14,015 bases of DNA from DASZIT01 sp052143315 (GTDB lineage Bacteria > Actinomycetota > Acidimicrobiia > Acidimicrobiales > RAAP-2), in NCBI GenBank assembly GCA_052143315.1, contig JBKQTE010000061.1, positions 1-14,015 of the forward strand. Reading direction: 5' to 3'. The position numbers were made by a program, and so were the translations under genes. This document shows, piece after piece, positions 5,666-12,310 of the stretch. Position 1 is the first letter of the stretch; every line of letters starts with the position of its first letter. Below the pieces are notes generated by a model. The model worked only from the letters and a program-made list of their open reading frames with translations. It did no database searches and was not told where the DNA came from.

Positions 5666-7105
5666 TCAGGAGCCGGGTCGGCCGGCGGCAGTCAGCTGAT
5701 CGTCGAGCCAGGCGGACGACGGGCGGGCCAGGATCAGCTCGCGGAGGGTCTTGGCCATGGCAGCCCGCTCACCGTCGTCCATGTCGAGAGCCCGGGCCAG
5801 CACCGCCGCGGTGCCGCTCACGTCGAACGGGTTGAGCTCCAGAACGCCGGGCCAGAGCGAGTCGAAGGCGCCGGCCTCGCGGGACAGGGCCAGCACGCCG
5901 TCGACGGTGTTGACCAGCGGCCCCTCCTTGGCCACCAGGTTCAGCCCGTCGCGGATGGGGTTGACCAGCAGCACGTCGTACCGGGTGAGGGCAGCCAGCG
6001 AGCGCGGGTAGTCGTCCTCCACCACCAGGACGATGGGGCTCCACCCCGGCGTGGAGAACCGCTCGTTGATCCGGGCCACAGTCGACTCCACCTCGTTCTG
6101 GTAGGCGAGGTACTCGGCCAGCCCCTGACGCGACGGGTAGGCCAGTGCCAGGAACACCACCCGCTCCCGTCGGTGCGGTTGCCGGTGGAGCAGCTCCTCG
6201 TAGGCCCAGAAGCCGCGCAGCAGGTTCTTCGACAACTCCATGCGGTCCACCCGCACGATGACCTGGCGGTCGGCACCGCCGACTGCCTCCTCCAGACGCG
6301 CCCGGGCGGTGGCCACTGCCGGTTCGGCGGCCGAGGCTGCCAGTGCGCCGGCATCGACGCCGAGCGGCGAGACGAAGGTGGGCACCTCGGCGCCGTCCCG
6401 GAGACGGGCGGGGCCCAGTTCGTGCTGGCAGGCCCGGTAGGCGGCGGCCCATCGTCCGGTGTGGAACCCGCACCTCCGGTATCCGGCCATGCTGGCCAGC
6501 AGCTCGTCGGCCACCGGGGTGGGCAGGGTGCGGAGGGTCGACGGGTCTGCGAACGGGGTGTGGGTGAAGTGGACGGAACGGAGATCGGGCCGGGAGCGGG
6601 CCAGCTCAGAACCGACCAGCGCCAGGTGGTAGTCCTGCACGAGGACGCGACCGCCCTCCGGCGCCAGCTCGGCGATCCGCTCGGCGAACAGCCGGTTGTA
6701 CTGCCGGTACGCATCCCAGGCCTCGTTCCAGTGACCGTCGGAGCGGGGACGGCGGGCGTTGTCGAAGAGCTGGTGGTGGCAGAACCAGAGCGTGGCGTTC
6801 GACACCACGTCGTAGGCCATGCGGTAGATGTCGGGTTCGAGGTCGAGCAGCTCGACGTGCAACCCGTCCGTCTCGAGCAGCCCGCCGGCGGCGGCCATGC
6901 GGTCCGCCTCGTTCAGGGCGCACGCCACCCAGGTGGCCCCGGTCCCACGCAGCAGCGGCCGCAGGGAGCCGGCCAGGCCGCCCGCCGCCACGCCGCTCAC
7001 TGGTCGGCCGTTCACCAGGTGGAAGGCCTGCGGTCCCCGGTTGGAGGCGATCACCGTGTCCGCCAGCGACCCGTCACCGGCGGGGGCCGGTTGGCTGCCT
7101 GTCAT
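5666..7105 (-). CDS. otsA: Trehalose-6-phosphate synthase (GT20, actinobacterial type)
   Basis: A 479-residue GT20 glycosyltransferase that joins glucose from an NDP-glucose donor to glucose 6-phosphate. Landmarks in order: SNRGP (21-25), AGGLAGSL (41-48), a YDVVSNATLW block (98-107), QDYHL (157-161), HTPF (182-185), GFHT (213-216), VDRMELSKN (286-294; R288 and K293 are the phosphate-contacting pair), NPIRDGLNLVAKE (382-394; D386 and E394 bind the donor sugar), and LSREAGA (407-413). The wording of these motifs (WVACALN, LWFCHHQLFD, THTPFADP) follows the divergent form found in streptomycetes rather than E. coli OtsA, so the pseudo-glycosyltransferases of this family should be kept in mind. 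The start ATG has no Shine-Dalgarno sequence, and a TAGCGT element ends 6 bases upstream, suggesting a leaderless message. It is convergent with otsB, not in an operon with it. Confidence 0.87.
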   Translation of the reverse strand: MTGSQPAPAGDGSLADTVIASNRGPQAFHLVNGRPVSGVAAGGLAGSLRPLLRGTGATWVACALNEADRMAAAGGLLETDGLHVELLDLEPDIYRMAYDVVSNATLWFCHHQLFDNARRPRSDGHWNEAWDAYRQYNRLFAERIAELAPEGGRVLVQDYHLALVGSELARSRPDLRSVHFTHTPFADPSTLRTLPTPVADELLASMAGYRRCGFHTGRWAAAYRACQHELGPARLRDGAEVPTFVSPLGVDAGALAASAAEPAVATARARLEEAVGGADRQVIVRVDRMELSKNLLRGFWAYEELLHRQPHRRERVVFLALAYPSRQGLAEYLAYQNEVESTVARINERFSTPGWSPIVLVVEDDYPRSLAALTRYDVLLVNPIRDGLNLVAKEGPLVNTVDGVLALSREAGAFDSLWPGVLELNPFDVSGTAAVLARALDMDDGERAAMAKTLRELILARPSSAWLDDQLTAAGRPGS

Positions 7106-7164
7106 GGGGCGACGCTACTCGGTGGCACCGGGTCCGAGCCGGGCGGCCATCGGGCGGGGCCCCA

Positions 7165-7194
7165 TTGACAAGTTAGTGAGTGAACACTCACAAT
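7165..7194 (+). promoter_or_regulatory. tetR promoter with embedded palindromic operator
   Basis: A perfect -35 TTGACA (7165-7170) is followed after 18 bases by CACAAT (7189-7194) as -10. The spacer and -10 contain a 16-base palindrome, GTGAGTG-AA-CACTCAC (7176-7191), with perfect 7-base arms. Binding of a dimeric repressor there would block RNA polymerase directly, the usual TetR autoregulation. The expected transcription start falls on or next to the ATG at 7201, implying a leaderless mRNA. Confidence 0.75.
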
Positions 7195-7200
7195 GGACCG

Positions 7201-7833
7201 ATGATGGTCCCGGAACGACAGACCGCCGACGAGCGGCGTACCGCGGTGCTGGCCGCCGCCATCACCGAGTTCGCCCGGTCCGGCTACGCCGGGACCTCCA
7301 CCGAGGCCATCGCCCGACGGGCCGGCATCTCCCAGCCCTACCTGTTCCGCCTCTTCGGCACCAAGAAGGACCTGTTCATCGCCACCTACGACCTGGTCGG
7401 GGACCGGGTCGTCAGCAACCTCACCGCCGCCTGCGGCGACCTCGAGGGCGACGAGGCGATGGCCGCCATGGGCGGCGCCTATCTCGAACTGATGCAGGAC
7501 CCCGAGCTGCTGCAGGTACAGATGCACGGGTTCGCCGCCGCCACCGGGGACGCCGACATCGCCCGCGGCTGCCGGAAGACCTTCGAGATGTTGTGGCAGC
7601 TGCTGGCCGAGCGCGCCCACCTCTCCGAGGCGGACATCCAGCAGTTCTTCGCCGCCGGGATGATGATCAGCGTCATGTCGGCCATCAACCTGCTGTCGCT
7701 CTCCGATAGCTGGGCCCAGTCGCTGTGCCCGGATCCCGACAAGGCTCAGGCCCTCAGGGCCGCATCCCGGGCCATCGAAGACCACCGCCACCACCAGAAC
7801 GACGACGACTCCCCGATGGAGGTCCCTGCATGA
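7201..7833 (+). CDS. TetR-family transcriptional repressor
   Basis: A 210-residue protein from ATG 7201 (a second ATG follows at once at 7204). An upstream in-frame GTG at 7180 lies inside the operator palindrome and is rejected. Residues about 10-60 are the TetR DNA-binding domain: ERRTAVLAAAITEFARSGYAG, then TSTEAIARRAGISQPYLFRLFGTKKDLF, with the helix-turn-helix at about 34-52 and the conserved YxxF...K.L ending. The rest is an all-helical ligand-binding and dimer domain with no assignable ligand. The ATG-proximal promoter carries a palindrome that shares its right half with a site before the downstream efflux gene. This supports control of both genes and induction by a transported compound. 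Confidence 0.92.
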   Translation: MMVPERQTADERRTAVLAAAITEFARSGYAGTSTEAIARRAGISQPYLFRLFGTKKDLFIATYDLVGDRVVSNLTAACGDLEGDEAMAAMGGAYLELMQDPELLQVQMHGFAAATGDADIARGCRKTFEMLWQLLAERAHLSEADIQQFFAAGMMISVMSAINLLSLSDSWAQSLCPDPDKAQALRAASRAIEDHRHHQNDDDSPMEVPA

Positions 7834-7859
7834 ACTCCCCGCTCATTGCGCCCCTTTTT

Positions 7860-7889
7860 TTGCCGTCCCTAACTAGTGATCACTCACAA
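7860..7889 (+). promoter_or_regulatory. Promoter/operator of the efflux gene, second TetR site
   Basis: ACTAGTG-AT-CACTCAC at 7872-7887 contains the perfect 10-base palindrome AGTGATCACT. Its right half plus AA (CACTCACAA, 7881-7889) is identical to that of the tetR operator (7185-7193). A -35-like TTGCCG (7860-7865) lies 18 bases before TCACAA (7884-7889), the same arrangement as in front of tetR. The transcript would carry an untranslated leader of about 80 bases. A run of seven T (7855-7861) just upstream has no clear stem and is not called a terminator. Confidence 0.6.
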
Positions 7890-7979
7890 ACTAAGCGGTC
7901 GTGGCCGGCGGTCTCCCGTCGCCGTCCATCCGCTGCCCTGTCCCGCTCCGCCCGTCCAGACCGTCCCCAGGAGGCCCCC

Positions 7980-9482
7980 ATGAGCACTGCCGTCACCGAA
8001 CCGCCCGCTCCGCTCACCGCCGACCCGACCGGAGGGCGGAGCCGGTCGGGTGCCGTCTGGGCGGTGATCGTCACCGGCCTGGCCCTCTTCATGGCGTCGC
8101 TCGACAACCTGGTGGTCACGACGGCCCTGCCGGTCATCCGGGTCCACCTGCACGCCGGCCTCTCCGGCCTCGAGTGGACGGTGAACGCCTACACCCTGAC
8201 CTTCGCGGTGCTGCTGCTGTCGGCCGCCGCCCTCGGCGAGCGATTCGGACGACGGCGCATCTTCGTGGTCGGCATCGCCGTCTTCACCGTCGCCTCGGCC
8301 GCCGCCGGCCTGGCCCCGAATATCGGGGTGCTGGTGGCGGCCCGGGCCGTCCAGGGGGCCGGCGGGGCCATGATCTTGCCGCTGTCGCTGACCCTGCTCA
8401 GCGCGGCAGTGCCCCCCGAACGCCGGAACGCCGCCCTGGGCATCTGGGGGGCCATCGGCGGCATCGCCATCGCCATCGGTCCTCTGGTGGGCGGGGCGGT
8501 CACCACCGGATGGGCCTGGCAGTACATCTTCTGGCTGAACGTGCCCGTCGGCATCGTGCTGGTCCCGCTGGCCTGGTGGAAGCTCCGCGAATCCCGCGGT
8601 GTGCCCGCCCGGCTCGACCTGGGCGGCGTGGCCCTGGTCAGCGTGGGACTGTTCGGCCTCGTCCTCGGCCTGGTCCGGGGCAACGCCCACGGGTGGACCA
8701 GCGCCGGCGTGGCGGGCTCCTTCGTGATCGGCGCTGTCGCCCTGGCCGCCTTCGTCGGATGGGAGCTCCGCTCGGACCACCCGATGCTGGACGTGCGGCT
8801 GTTCAGGCACCGGGCCTTCGCGGCGGTCAACGTGACGGCGCTGCTCTTCAGCTTCGGCATGTTCGGGTCCATCTTCTTCCTGTCGCAATTCCTCCAGACG
8901 GTGCAGGGCTACTCGCCGCTCGGCGCCGGCCTGCGCGTCCTCCCGTGGACGGGGATGCCCATGCTGCTGGCGCCGCTGGTCGGGCTGCTGGCCGAGCGGT
9001 TCGGCGGCAAGCCTCTGGTGGTCATCGGCCTGGTCCTCCAGGCCACCGGCCTGGCCTGGCTGGCCGCCATGGTGACACCCACCACGCCGTACCTCGACAT
9101 GGTGCCGGCCTTCGTGGTGGCGGGGGTGGGGATGACGCTGTTCTTCATCCCGTTGGCCTCGCTGGTCCTGGGCTCGGTGCCCACCGCCCTCGAAGGGGTG
9201 GCCTCGGGTGCCAACAGCGCCTTCCGTGAGCTGGGCGGCGTGCTGGGCATCGCCGTGCTCGGCGCGGTGTTCTCCTCGTCGGGGGGCTACGCCTCCGGCC
9301 AGGACTACGTGAGCGGCCTCGTCCCCGCCATCGCCGTGGGGGTGGGCGTGGTCGCCGCCGGCGCGGTGGTGGCCGCCCTCGTCCCCGGGCGCCGCCGGGC
9401 CCGGGCCGCCCGGGCCGGATCGGAGGGCATGGCCGTCACCCCGGGGGAGCGGATGCCGGAGCTGGTGAGCGCCGGGTCCTGA
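7980..9482 (+). CDS. MFS efflux transporter, DHA2 (14-helix, EmrB/QacA) family
   Basis: A 500-residue inner-membrane proton-coupled drug exporter. The ATG at 7980 follows a perfect AGGAGG (7969-7974) at 5 bases. After a 25-residue cytoplasmic head come about 14 hydrophobic helices. Family motifs are clear: LDNLVVTTALPVI (41-53, motif D1 of helix 1), WTVNAYTL (66-73), GERFGRRR (86-93, motif A), LVAARAVQGAGGAMILP (118-134, motif B), the motif C antiporter signature GIAIAIGPLVGG (161-172), and WQYIFWLNVPVG (180-191). The C-terminal tail is Arg-rich and cytoplasmic. The gene follows the TetR gene with a matching operator before it, so TetR-controlled efflux of a toxic or signalling compound is inferred. 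The substrate is unknown. It ends 10 bases from the convergent gpgS gene. Confidence 0.92.
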   Translation: MSTAVTEPPAPLTADPTGGRSRSGAVWAVIVTGLALFMASLDNLVVTTALPVIRVHLHAGLSGLEWTVNAYTLTFAVLLLSAAALGERFGRRRIFVVGIAVFTVASAAAGLAPNIGVLVAARAVQGAGGAMILPLSLTLLSAAVPPERRNAALGIWGAIGGIAIAIGPLVGGAVTTGWAWQYIFWLNVPVGIVLVPLAWWKLRESRGVPARLDLGGVALVSVGLFGLVLGLVRGNAHGWTSAGVAGSFVIGAVALAAFVGWELRSDHPMLDVRLFRHRAFAAVNVTALLFSFGMFGSIFFLSQFLQTVQGYSPLGAGLRVLPWTGMPMLLAPLVGLLAERFGGKPLVVIGLVLQATGLAWLAAMVTPTTPYLDMVPAFVVAGVGMTLFFIPLASLVLGSVPTALEGVASGANSAFRELGGVLGIAVLGAVFSSSGGYASGQDYVSGLVPAIAVGVGVVAAGAVVAALVPGRRRARAARAGSEGMAVTPGERMPELVSAGS

Positions 9483-9492
9483 CGGCCGCCGG

Positions 9493-10383
9493 TCAGTACC
9501 GCCGCCACGCCGATCGGTCGGTCTCGTCCCGGCCGGCCCGGAGCAGGGCGGTCCGGATGATCTCGGTGGCCTGGGGCCGGAGCTCGGAAAGCGGGCGGTT
9601 GCGGTGCACCCGCACCCCCAGGTCCACCTGGGCGATGGTGTCGGCGCCGAACTCGGAGGCCACGTCGACCAGCAGGGCCAGCTCCACGGCGTAGCCATCG
9701 GCCAGACCGCACTTCTCCAGCACCGCCCGGGGGGCGGCCGTCTCGCCGGCCAGGGGCTGGACGATGCCGTCCAGGGCTGGGAAGAACAGGTCGATGAGCG
9801 GCTTGGCCACCAGTTCGGTGACCCGGCCCCCGCCGTCGGTGGCACCGTGCAGCGGTCGGCGGTAGTACCCCTTCACCAGGGTGGTGGAGCCGTCGAGGAG
9901 CAATGGACCGAGCAGCCCGGTGACGAAGTGGGCGGCGAAGTTGGTGACGTCGGCATCCACGAAGACGATCAGGTCCCCGTCGGCAGCCTCCATGGCCAAC
10001 CGCATGGCCTGTCCCTTGCCCCCGCCGTCGGCGTCGGGGCCGGCCCCGGTGCGCACCACCCGAGCCCCGGCGGCCGCCGCCGCCTCCCCGGTCCCGTCGG
10101 TCGAGCCGTCGTCGACGACCAGCACCTCGTCCACCAGGGCGAGGCCCCCACCGGCGGAGGTCAGCCGGGCGACCACGGGAGCGACGATGGCACCCACGGT
10201 CGAGGCCTCGTTGCGGGCCGGGACGCACACCGACACCCTGCGGTCGCCCTTGGCCGAGGCCAGCCGGCGCGCCTCGAAGCGGTGGTGGGGGTAGCGCCTG
10301 TCCCGGTCGGAGACGGACGGGTCTGCCTCGCCTTGGTCGGTCGGCCGCGAGTCCATGGTGGGATCACTGTATTGGCCCGCCAT
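9493..10383 (-). CDS. gpgS: Glucosyl-3-phosphoglycerate synthase (GT81)
   Basis: A 296-residue GT-A glycosyltransferase making glucosyl-3-phosphoglycerate from NDP-glucose and 3-phosphoglycerate, the first step to glucosylglycerate and, in mycobacteria, methylglucose lipopolysaccharide. Motifs: SVCVPARNEASTVG (51-64), VLVVDDGSTDGT (87-98), GKGQAM (122-127), VFVDADVTNF (140-149; D143 and D145 bind the metal), LVKGYYRRP (169-177), GGRVTELVAKPL (185-196), QPLAGE (209-214), QVDLGVRVHRN (252-262; H260 probable metal ligand). This order is typical of GpgS. The start is uncertain: ATG 10383 gives the longest form, but a TACAGT element ends 9 bases before the second ATG at 10356, so a leaderless 287-residue form is equally possible. 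No GpgP phosphatase gene is present nearby. Confidence 0.88.
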   Translation of the reverse strand: MAGQYSDPTMDSRPTDQGEADPSVSDRDRRYPHHRFEARRLASAKGDRRVSVCVPARNEASTVGAIVAPVVARLTSAGGGLALVDEVLVVDDGSTDGTGEAAAAAGARVVRTGAGPDADGGGKGQAMRLAMEAADGDLIVFVDADVTNFAAHFVTGLLGPLLLDGSTTLVKGYYRRPLHGATDGGGRVTELVAKPLIDLFFPALDGIVQPLAGETAAPRAVLEKCGLADGYAVELALLVDVASEFGADTIAQVDLGVRVHRNRPLSELRPQATEIIRTALLRAGRDETDRSAWRRY

Positions 10384-10469
10384 CGGTGTGCCGGCGGCCA
10401 GGTGGTCCTGGCGGTCCGATCCGGCTCCGGGCTCCGGTGGTGGTACGGGGCGGAGTCGGCGGTGCCCGA

Positions 10470-10499
10470 TTGACGCGGGGGCTCCCCATCGTCCACCAT
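10470..10499 (+). promoter_or_regulatory. Promoter of the threonine-synthase-like operon
   Basis: TTGACG (10470-10475) and CACCAT (10494-10499) are 18 bases apart, the same spacing and a similar -10 to the tetR promoter. The predicted start is near 10506, exactly where the riboswitch P1 stem begins. The -10 match is weak (3 of 6), so the call rests partly on position. Confidence 0.45.
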
Positions 10500-10504
10500 G
10501 GAGA

Positions 10505-10622
10505 GATCATCCAGAGCGGCTGAGGGACCGGGCCCAGCGACGCCGCGGCAACCAGCACGAGCTCCGATGCCTTCACACGGATCGGGGTCGTGGCAGGTGC
10601 CAATGCCCGAGCGATGAGGAGA
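10505..10622 (+). promoter_or_regulatory. SAM riboswitch (S-box, SAM-I/IV type)
   Basis: Conserved S-box core blocks are present in order: CCAGAGCGGCTGAGGGACCG (10511-10530; P2 with kink-turn), GGCCC (10531-10535), GACGCCGCGGCAACC (10538-10552), an extended P3 hairpin (CACGA 10556-10560 with TCGTG 10588-10592), and GGTGCCAATGCC (10596-10607). P1 is TCATC (10507-10511) with GATGA (10613-10617). The P4 hairpin of classical SAM-I elements is missing or only a few bases long, which points to the SAM-I/IV variant group. The 3' strand of P1 runs into the Shine-Dalgarno GAGGAG (10616-10621), so SAM binding should hide the ribosome site and switch translation off. Identification comes from conserved motifs; a covariance-model score was not run. 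Confidence 0.87.
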
Positions 10623-10627
10623 CCACT

Positions 10628-11920
10628 GTGGATTTTGTTTCGGGACTGCGCTGTCGTGAGTGCGGGCGGGGCTATCCGGCCGAGGCGCTTCACGTGTGCG
10701 ACTACTGCTTCGGTCCGCTCGAGGTGACCTACGACTACGAGGCGATCACCGCCACCGTCAGCCGGGAACGGATCGCCGCCGGCCCCCGCACCATCTGGCG
10801 GTACGCCGATCTGCTGCCGGTGCGCGACGCCACCCCGGTCGACCTGGGGGCCGGCTTCACCCCCCTGGTGCGGGCCGACCGTCTGGCCGCCGAGCTCGGC
10901 CTGGGGGAGCTGTGGATCAAGGACGATACCGCCAACCCCACCGGCTCGTTCAAGGACCGGGTCGTCTCCGTGGCCCTGACCAAGGCGCGCCAGCTCGGGT
11001 TCAAGGTGGCGGCGTGCGCCTCCACCGGCAACCTGGCCAACTCGGTGGCCGCCCACGCCGCCCGGGCCGGGATGGAGTCGGTGGTGCTGATCCCCGCCGA
11101 CCTCGAGACGGCCAAGATCACCATGACCGCCGTCTACGGAGGCCGGGTGATCGCCGTGGAGGGAACCTACGACGACGTCAACCGGCTGTGCGCCGAGCTG
11201 ACCAGCGAGCGCCCGTCGTGGGCCTTCGTCAACGTCAACGTGCGTACCTACTACGCCGAGGGTTCGAAGACGCTGGCTTTCGAGGTGGCCGAGCAGCTCG
11301 GGTGGGAGGCCCCCGACCACGTGGTGGTGCCGATCGGCTCGGGCAGCCAGCTCACCAAGGTGGCCAAGGGGTTCGAGGAGCTGGGCAAGGTGGGACTGCT
11401 GGACGAGACACCGTCGGTCCGGATCTCCGGGGCCCAGGCGGCCGGCTGCTCGCCGGTGGCCACCGCCTTCGCCGAGGGAGCCGACGCCATCCGCCCGGTC
11501 AGGCCGTCCACCATCGCCAAGTCGCTGGCCATCGGCAACCCGGCCGACGGCTGGTACGCGCTGGACGTCATCCGGAGGTCGGGCGGCTCGTGCGCGGCGG
11601 TGACCGATGACGAGATCATCGAGGGCATCGGCCTCCTGGCCCGCACCGAGGGCATCTTCGCCGAGACCGCCGGCGGGGTGACCATCGCCACGCTGGCCAA
11701 GCTGGCGGCGCAGGGCGTCGTCCGGTCCGATGAACGGGTGGTGGCCATGGTCACCGGCCACGGGCTGAAGACGGTGGAGGCACTGTCCGGCACCGTCCAC
11801 CCCACCGCTACCATCCCCCCGACCCTCGACGCCTTCGACCGGGCGTACGGGGGTGACGATACCGATCCGAGCAGTGGCGGGACCGCCACCGCCGACCCGG
11901 CAACGAGGAGTTCCCGATGA
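10628..11920 (+). CDS. thrC: Threonine-synthase-like PLP enzyme with N-terminal zinc ribbon
   Basis: A 430-residue fold-type II PLP enzyme starting at GTG 10628, with GAGGAGA (10616-10622) 5 bases before. Residues 5-30 carry CxxC...CxxC (C9, C12, C24, C27), a zinc-ribbon head found on many ThrC-like proteins. The PLP lysine is K109 in NPTGSFKDR (103-111). ASTGNLANS (131-139) and PIGSGSQ (235-241) shape the cofactor and phosphate sites. Threonine synthase converts O-phosphohomoserine to threonine. Here several ThrC motifs are altered: FKDRVVS rather than FKDRG, STGNLANS rather than STGNTSAS, and FAETAGGVT at 344-352 where ThrC usually has EPASAAS. SAM-riboswitch control and a 4-base overlap with a sulfur-carrier gene suggest it may instead make homocysteine from phosphohomoserine. 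Superfamily certain; the substrate outcome is open. Confidence 0.88.
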   Translation: MDFVSGLRCRECGRGYPAEALHVCDYCFGPLEVTYDYEAITATVSRERIAAGPRTIWRYADLLPVRDATPVDLGAGFTPLVRADRLAAELGLGELWIKDDTANPTGSFKDRVVSVALTKARQLGFKVAACASTGNLANSVAAHAARAGMESVVLIPADLETAKITMTAVYGGRVIAVEGTYDDVNRLCAELTSERPSWAFVNVNVRTYYAEGSKTLAFEVAEQLGWEAPDHVVVPIGSGSQLTKVAKGFEELGKVGLLDETPSVRISGAQAAGCSPVATAFAEGADAIRPVRPSTIAKSLAIGNPADGWYALDVIRRSGGSCAAVTDDEIIEGIGLLARTEGIFAETAGGVTIATLAKLAAQGVVRSDERVVAMVTGHGLKTVEALSGTVHPTATIPPTLDAFDRAYGGDDTDPSSGGTATADPATRSSR

Positions 11921-12192
11921 GTGTCTCTATCCGCGTACCGGCCCAGCTCCGCACCCTGACGGGCGGTGAGGGTGAGGTGACCGTGGAGGGATCCACGGTC
12001 GGGGAGGCGCTGAAGGCGCTGGACGCCGCCCATGCCGGCTTTACCGAGCGGCTCTTCGACGACTCCGGGGCGCTCCGCCGCTTCGTCAATGTGTTCCTGG
12101 CCGACGAGGATGTGCGGTTCCTCGGCGGCCTGGACACCCCGGTGACCGACGGGCAGACCCTGTCGATCGTGCCGGCCGTCGCCGGAGGCTGA
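11917..12192 (+). CDS. MoaD/ThiS-family sulfur carrier protein (CysO-like)
   Basis: A 91-residue ubiquitin-like protein. Its ATG overlaps the stop of the preceding gene (ATGA), so translation is coupled. It ends in AVAGG: the C-terminal Gly-Gly is the site that is adenylated and turned into a thiocarboxylate in MoaD, ThiS and CysO. Residues 57-71 (VNVFLADEDVRFLGG) and 84-91 (IVPAVAGG) closely resemble mycobacterial CysO, from memory of that family. CysO donates sulfur to CysM for cysteine synthesis and is released by the JAB protease Mec. Neither CysM nor Mec nor a MoeB-type activator is in the window. The coupling to a ThrC-like enzyme rather than CysM suggests that enzyme is its sulfur acceptor partner. 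Confidence 0.9.
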   Translation: MSVSIRVPAQLRTLTGGEGEVTVEGSTVGEALKALDAAHAGFTERLFDDSGALRRFVNVFLADEDVRFLGGLDTPVTDGQTLSIVPAVAGG

Positions 12193-12233
12193 CCGGCGGC
12201 TCGACCGGCTGACCAGGGAGTTCTCGGCCGCGG

Positions 12234-12262
12234 TTGCACCGGACCGGCAGGCGTGGTTTGCT
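12234..12262 (+). promoter_or_regulatory. groEL: Candidate groEL promoter
   Basis: TTGCAC (12234-12239), a 17-base spacer and TTTGCT (12257-12262) place a transcription start near 12269, inside the CIRCE element. The -10 match is poor, but the position relative to CIRCE is the expected one. Confidence 0.4.
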
Positions 12263-12263
12263 G

Positions 12264-12290
12264 TTGGCACTCGACAGTGCAGAGTGCTAA
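12264..12290 (+). promoter_or_regulatory. CIRCE operator (HrcA binding site)
   Basis: TTGGCACTC (12264-12272), nine bases, then GAGTGCTAA (12282-12290) match the CIRCE inverted repeat TTAGCACTC-N9-GAGTGCTAA with one mismatch. HrcA binds it and represses chaperonin genes; heat or misfolded protein relieves repression. It sits 20 bases before the groEL start codon. Confidence 0.93.
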
Positions 12291-12310
12291 CCACCACGGA
12301 GGAACACCAG

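Noticed and set aside
7851..7865. T-run after tetR as an intrinsic terminator
   Set aside because: No stable stem precedes the seven T residues, and the run merges into the promoter-like sequence of the efflux gene.
7884..9845. 653-codon open frame on the minus strand opposite the efflux transporter
   Set aside because: It is antisense to a clear 14-helix transporter and is His/Gly/Asp-rich low complexity, the usual product of high-GC codon bias. No domain is recognisable.
10482..10621. CTCCCCATCG (10482-10491) pairing with CGATGAGGAG (10612-10621) as an alternative ribosome-site-hiding stem
   Set aside because: Nine of ten bases would pair, but the upstream strand lies before the predicted transcription start (near 10506), so it is probably not in the RNA.
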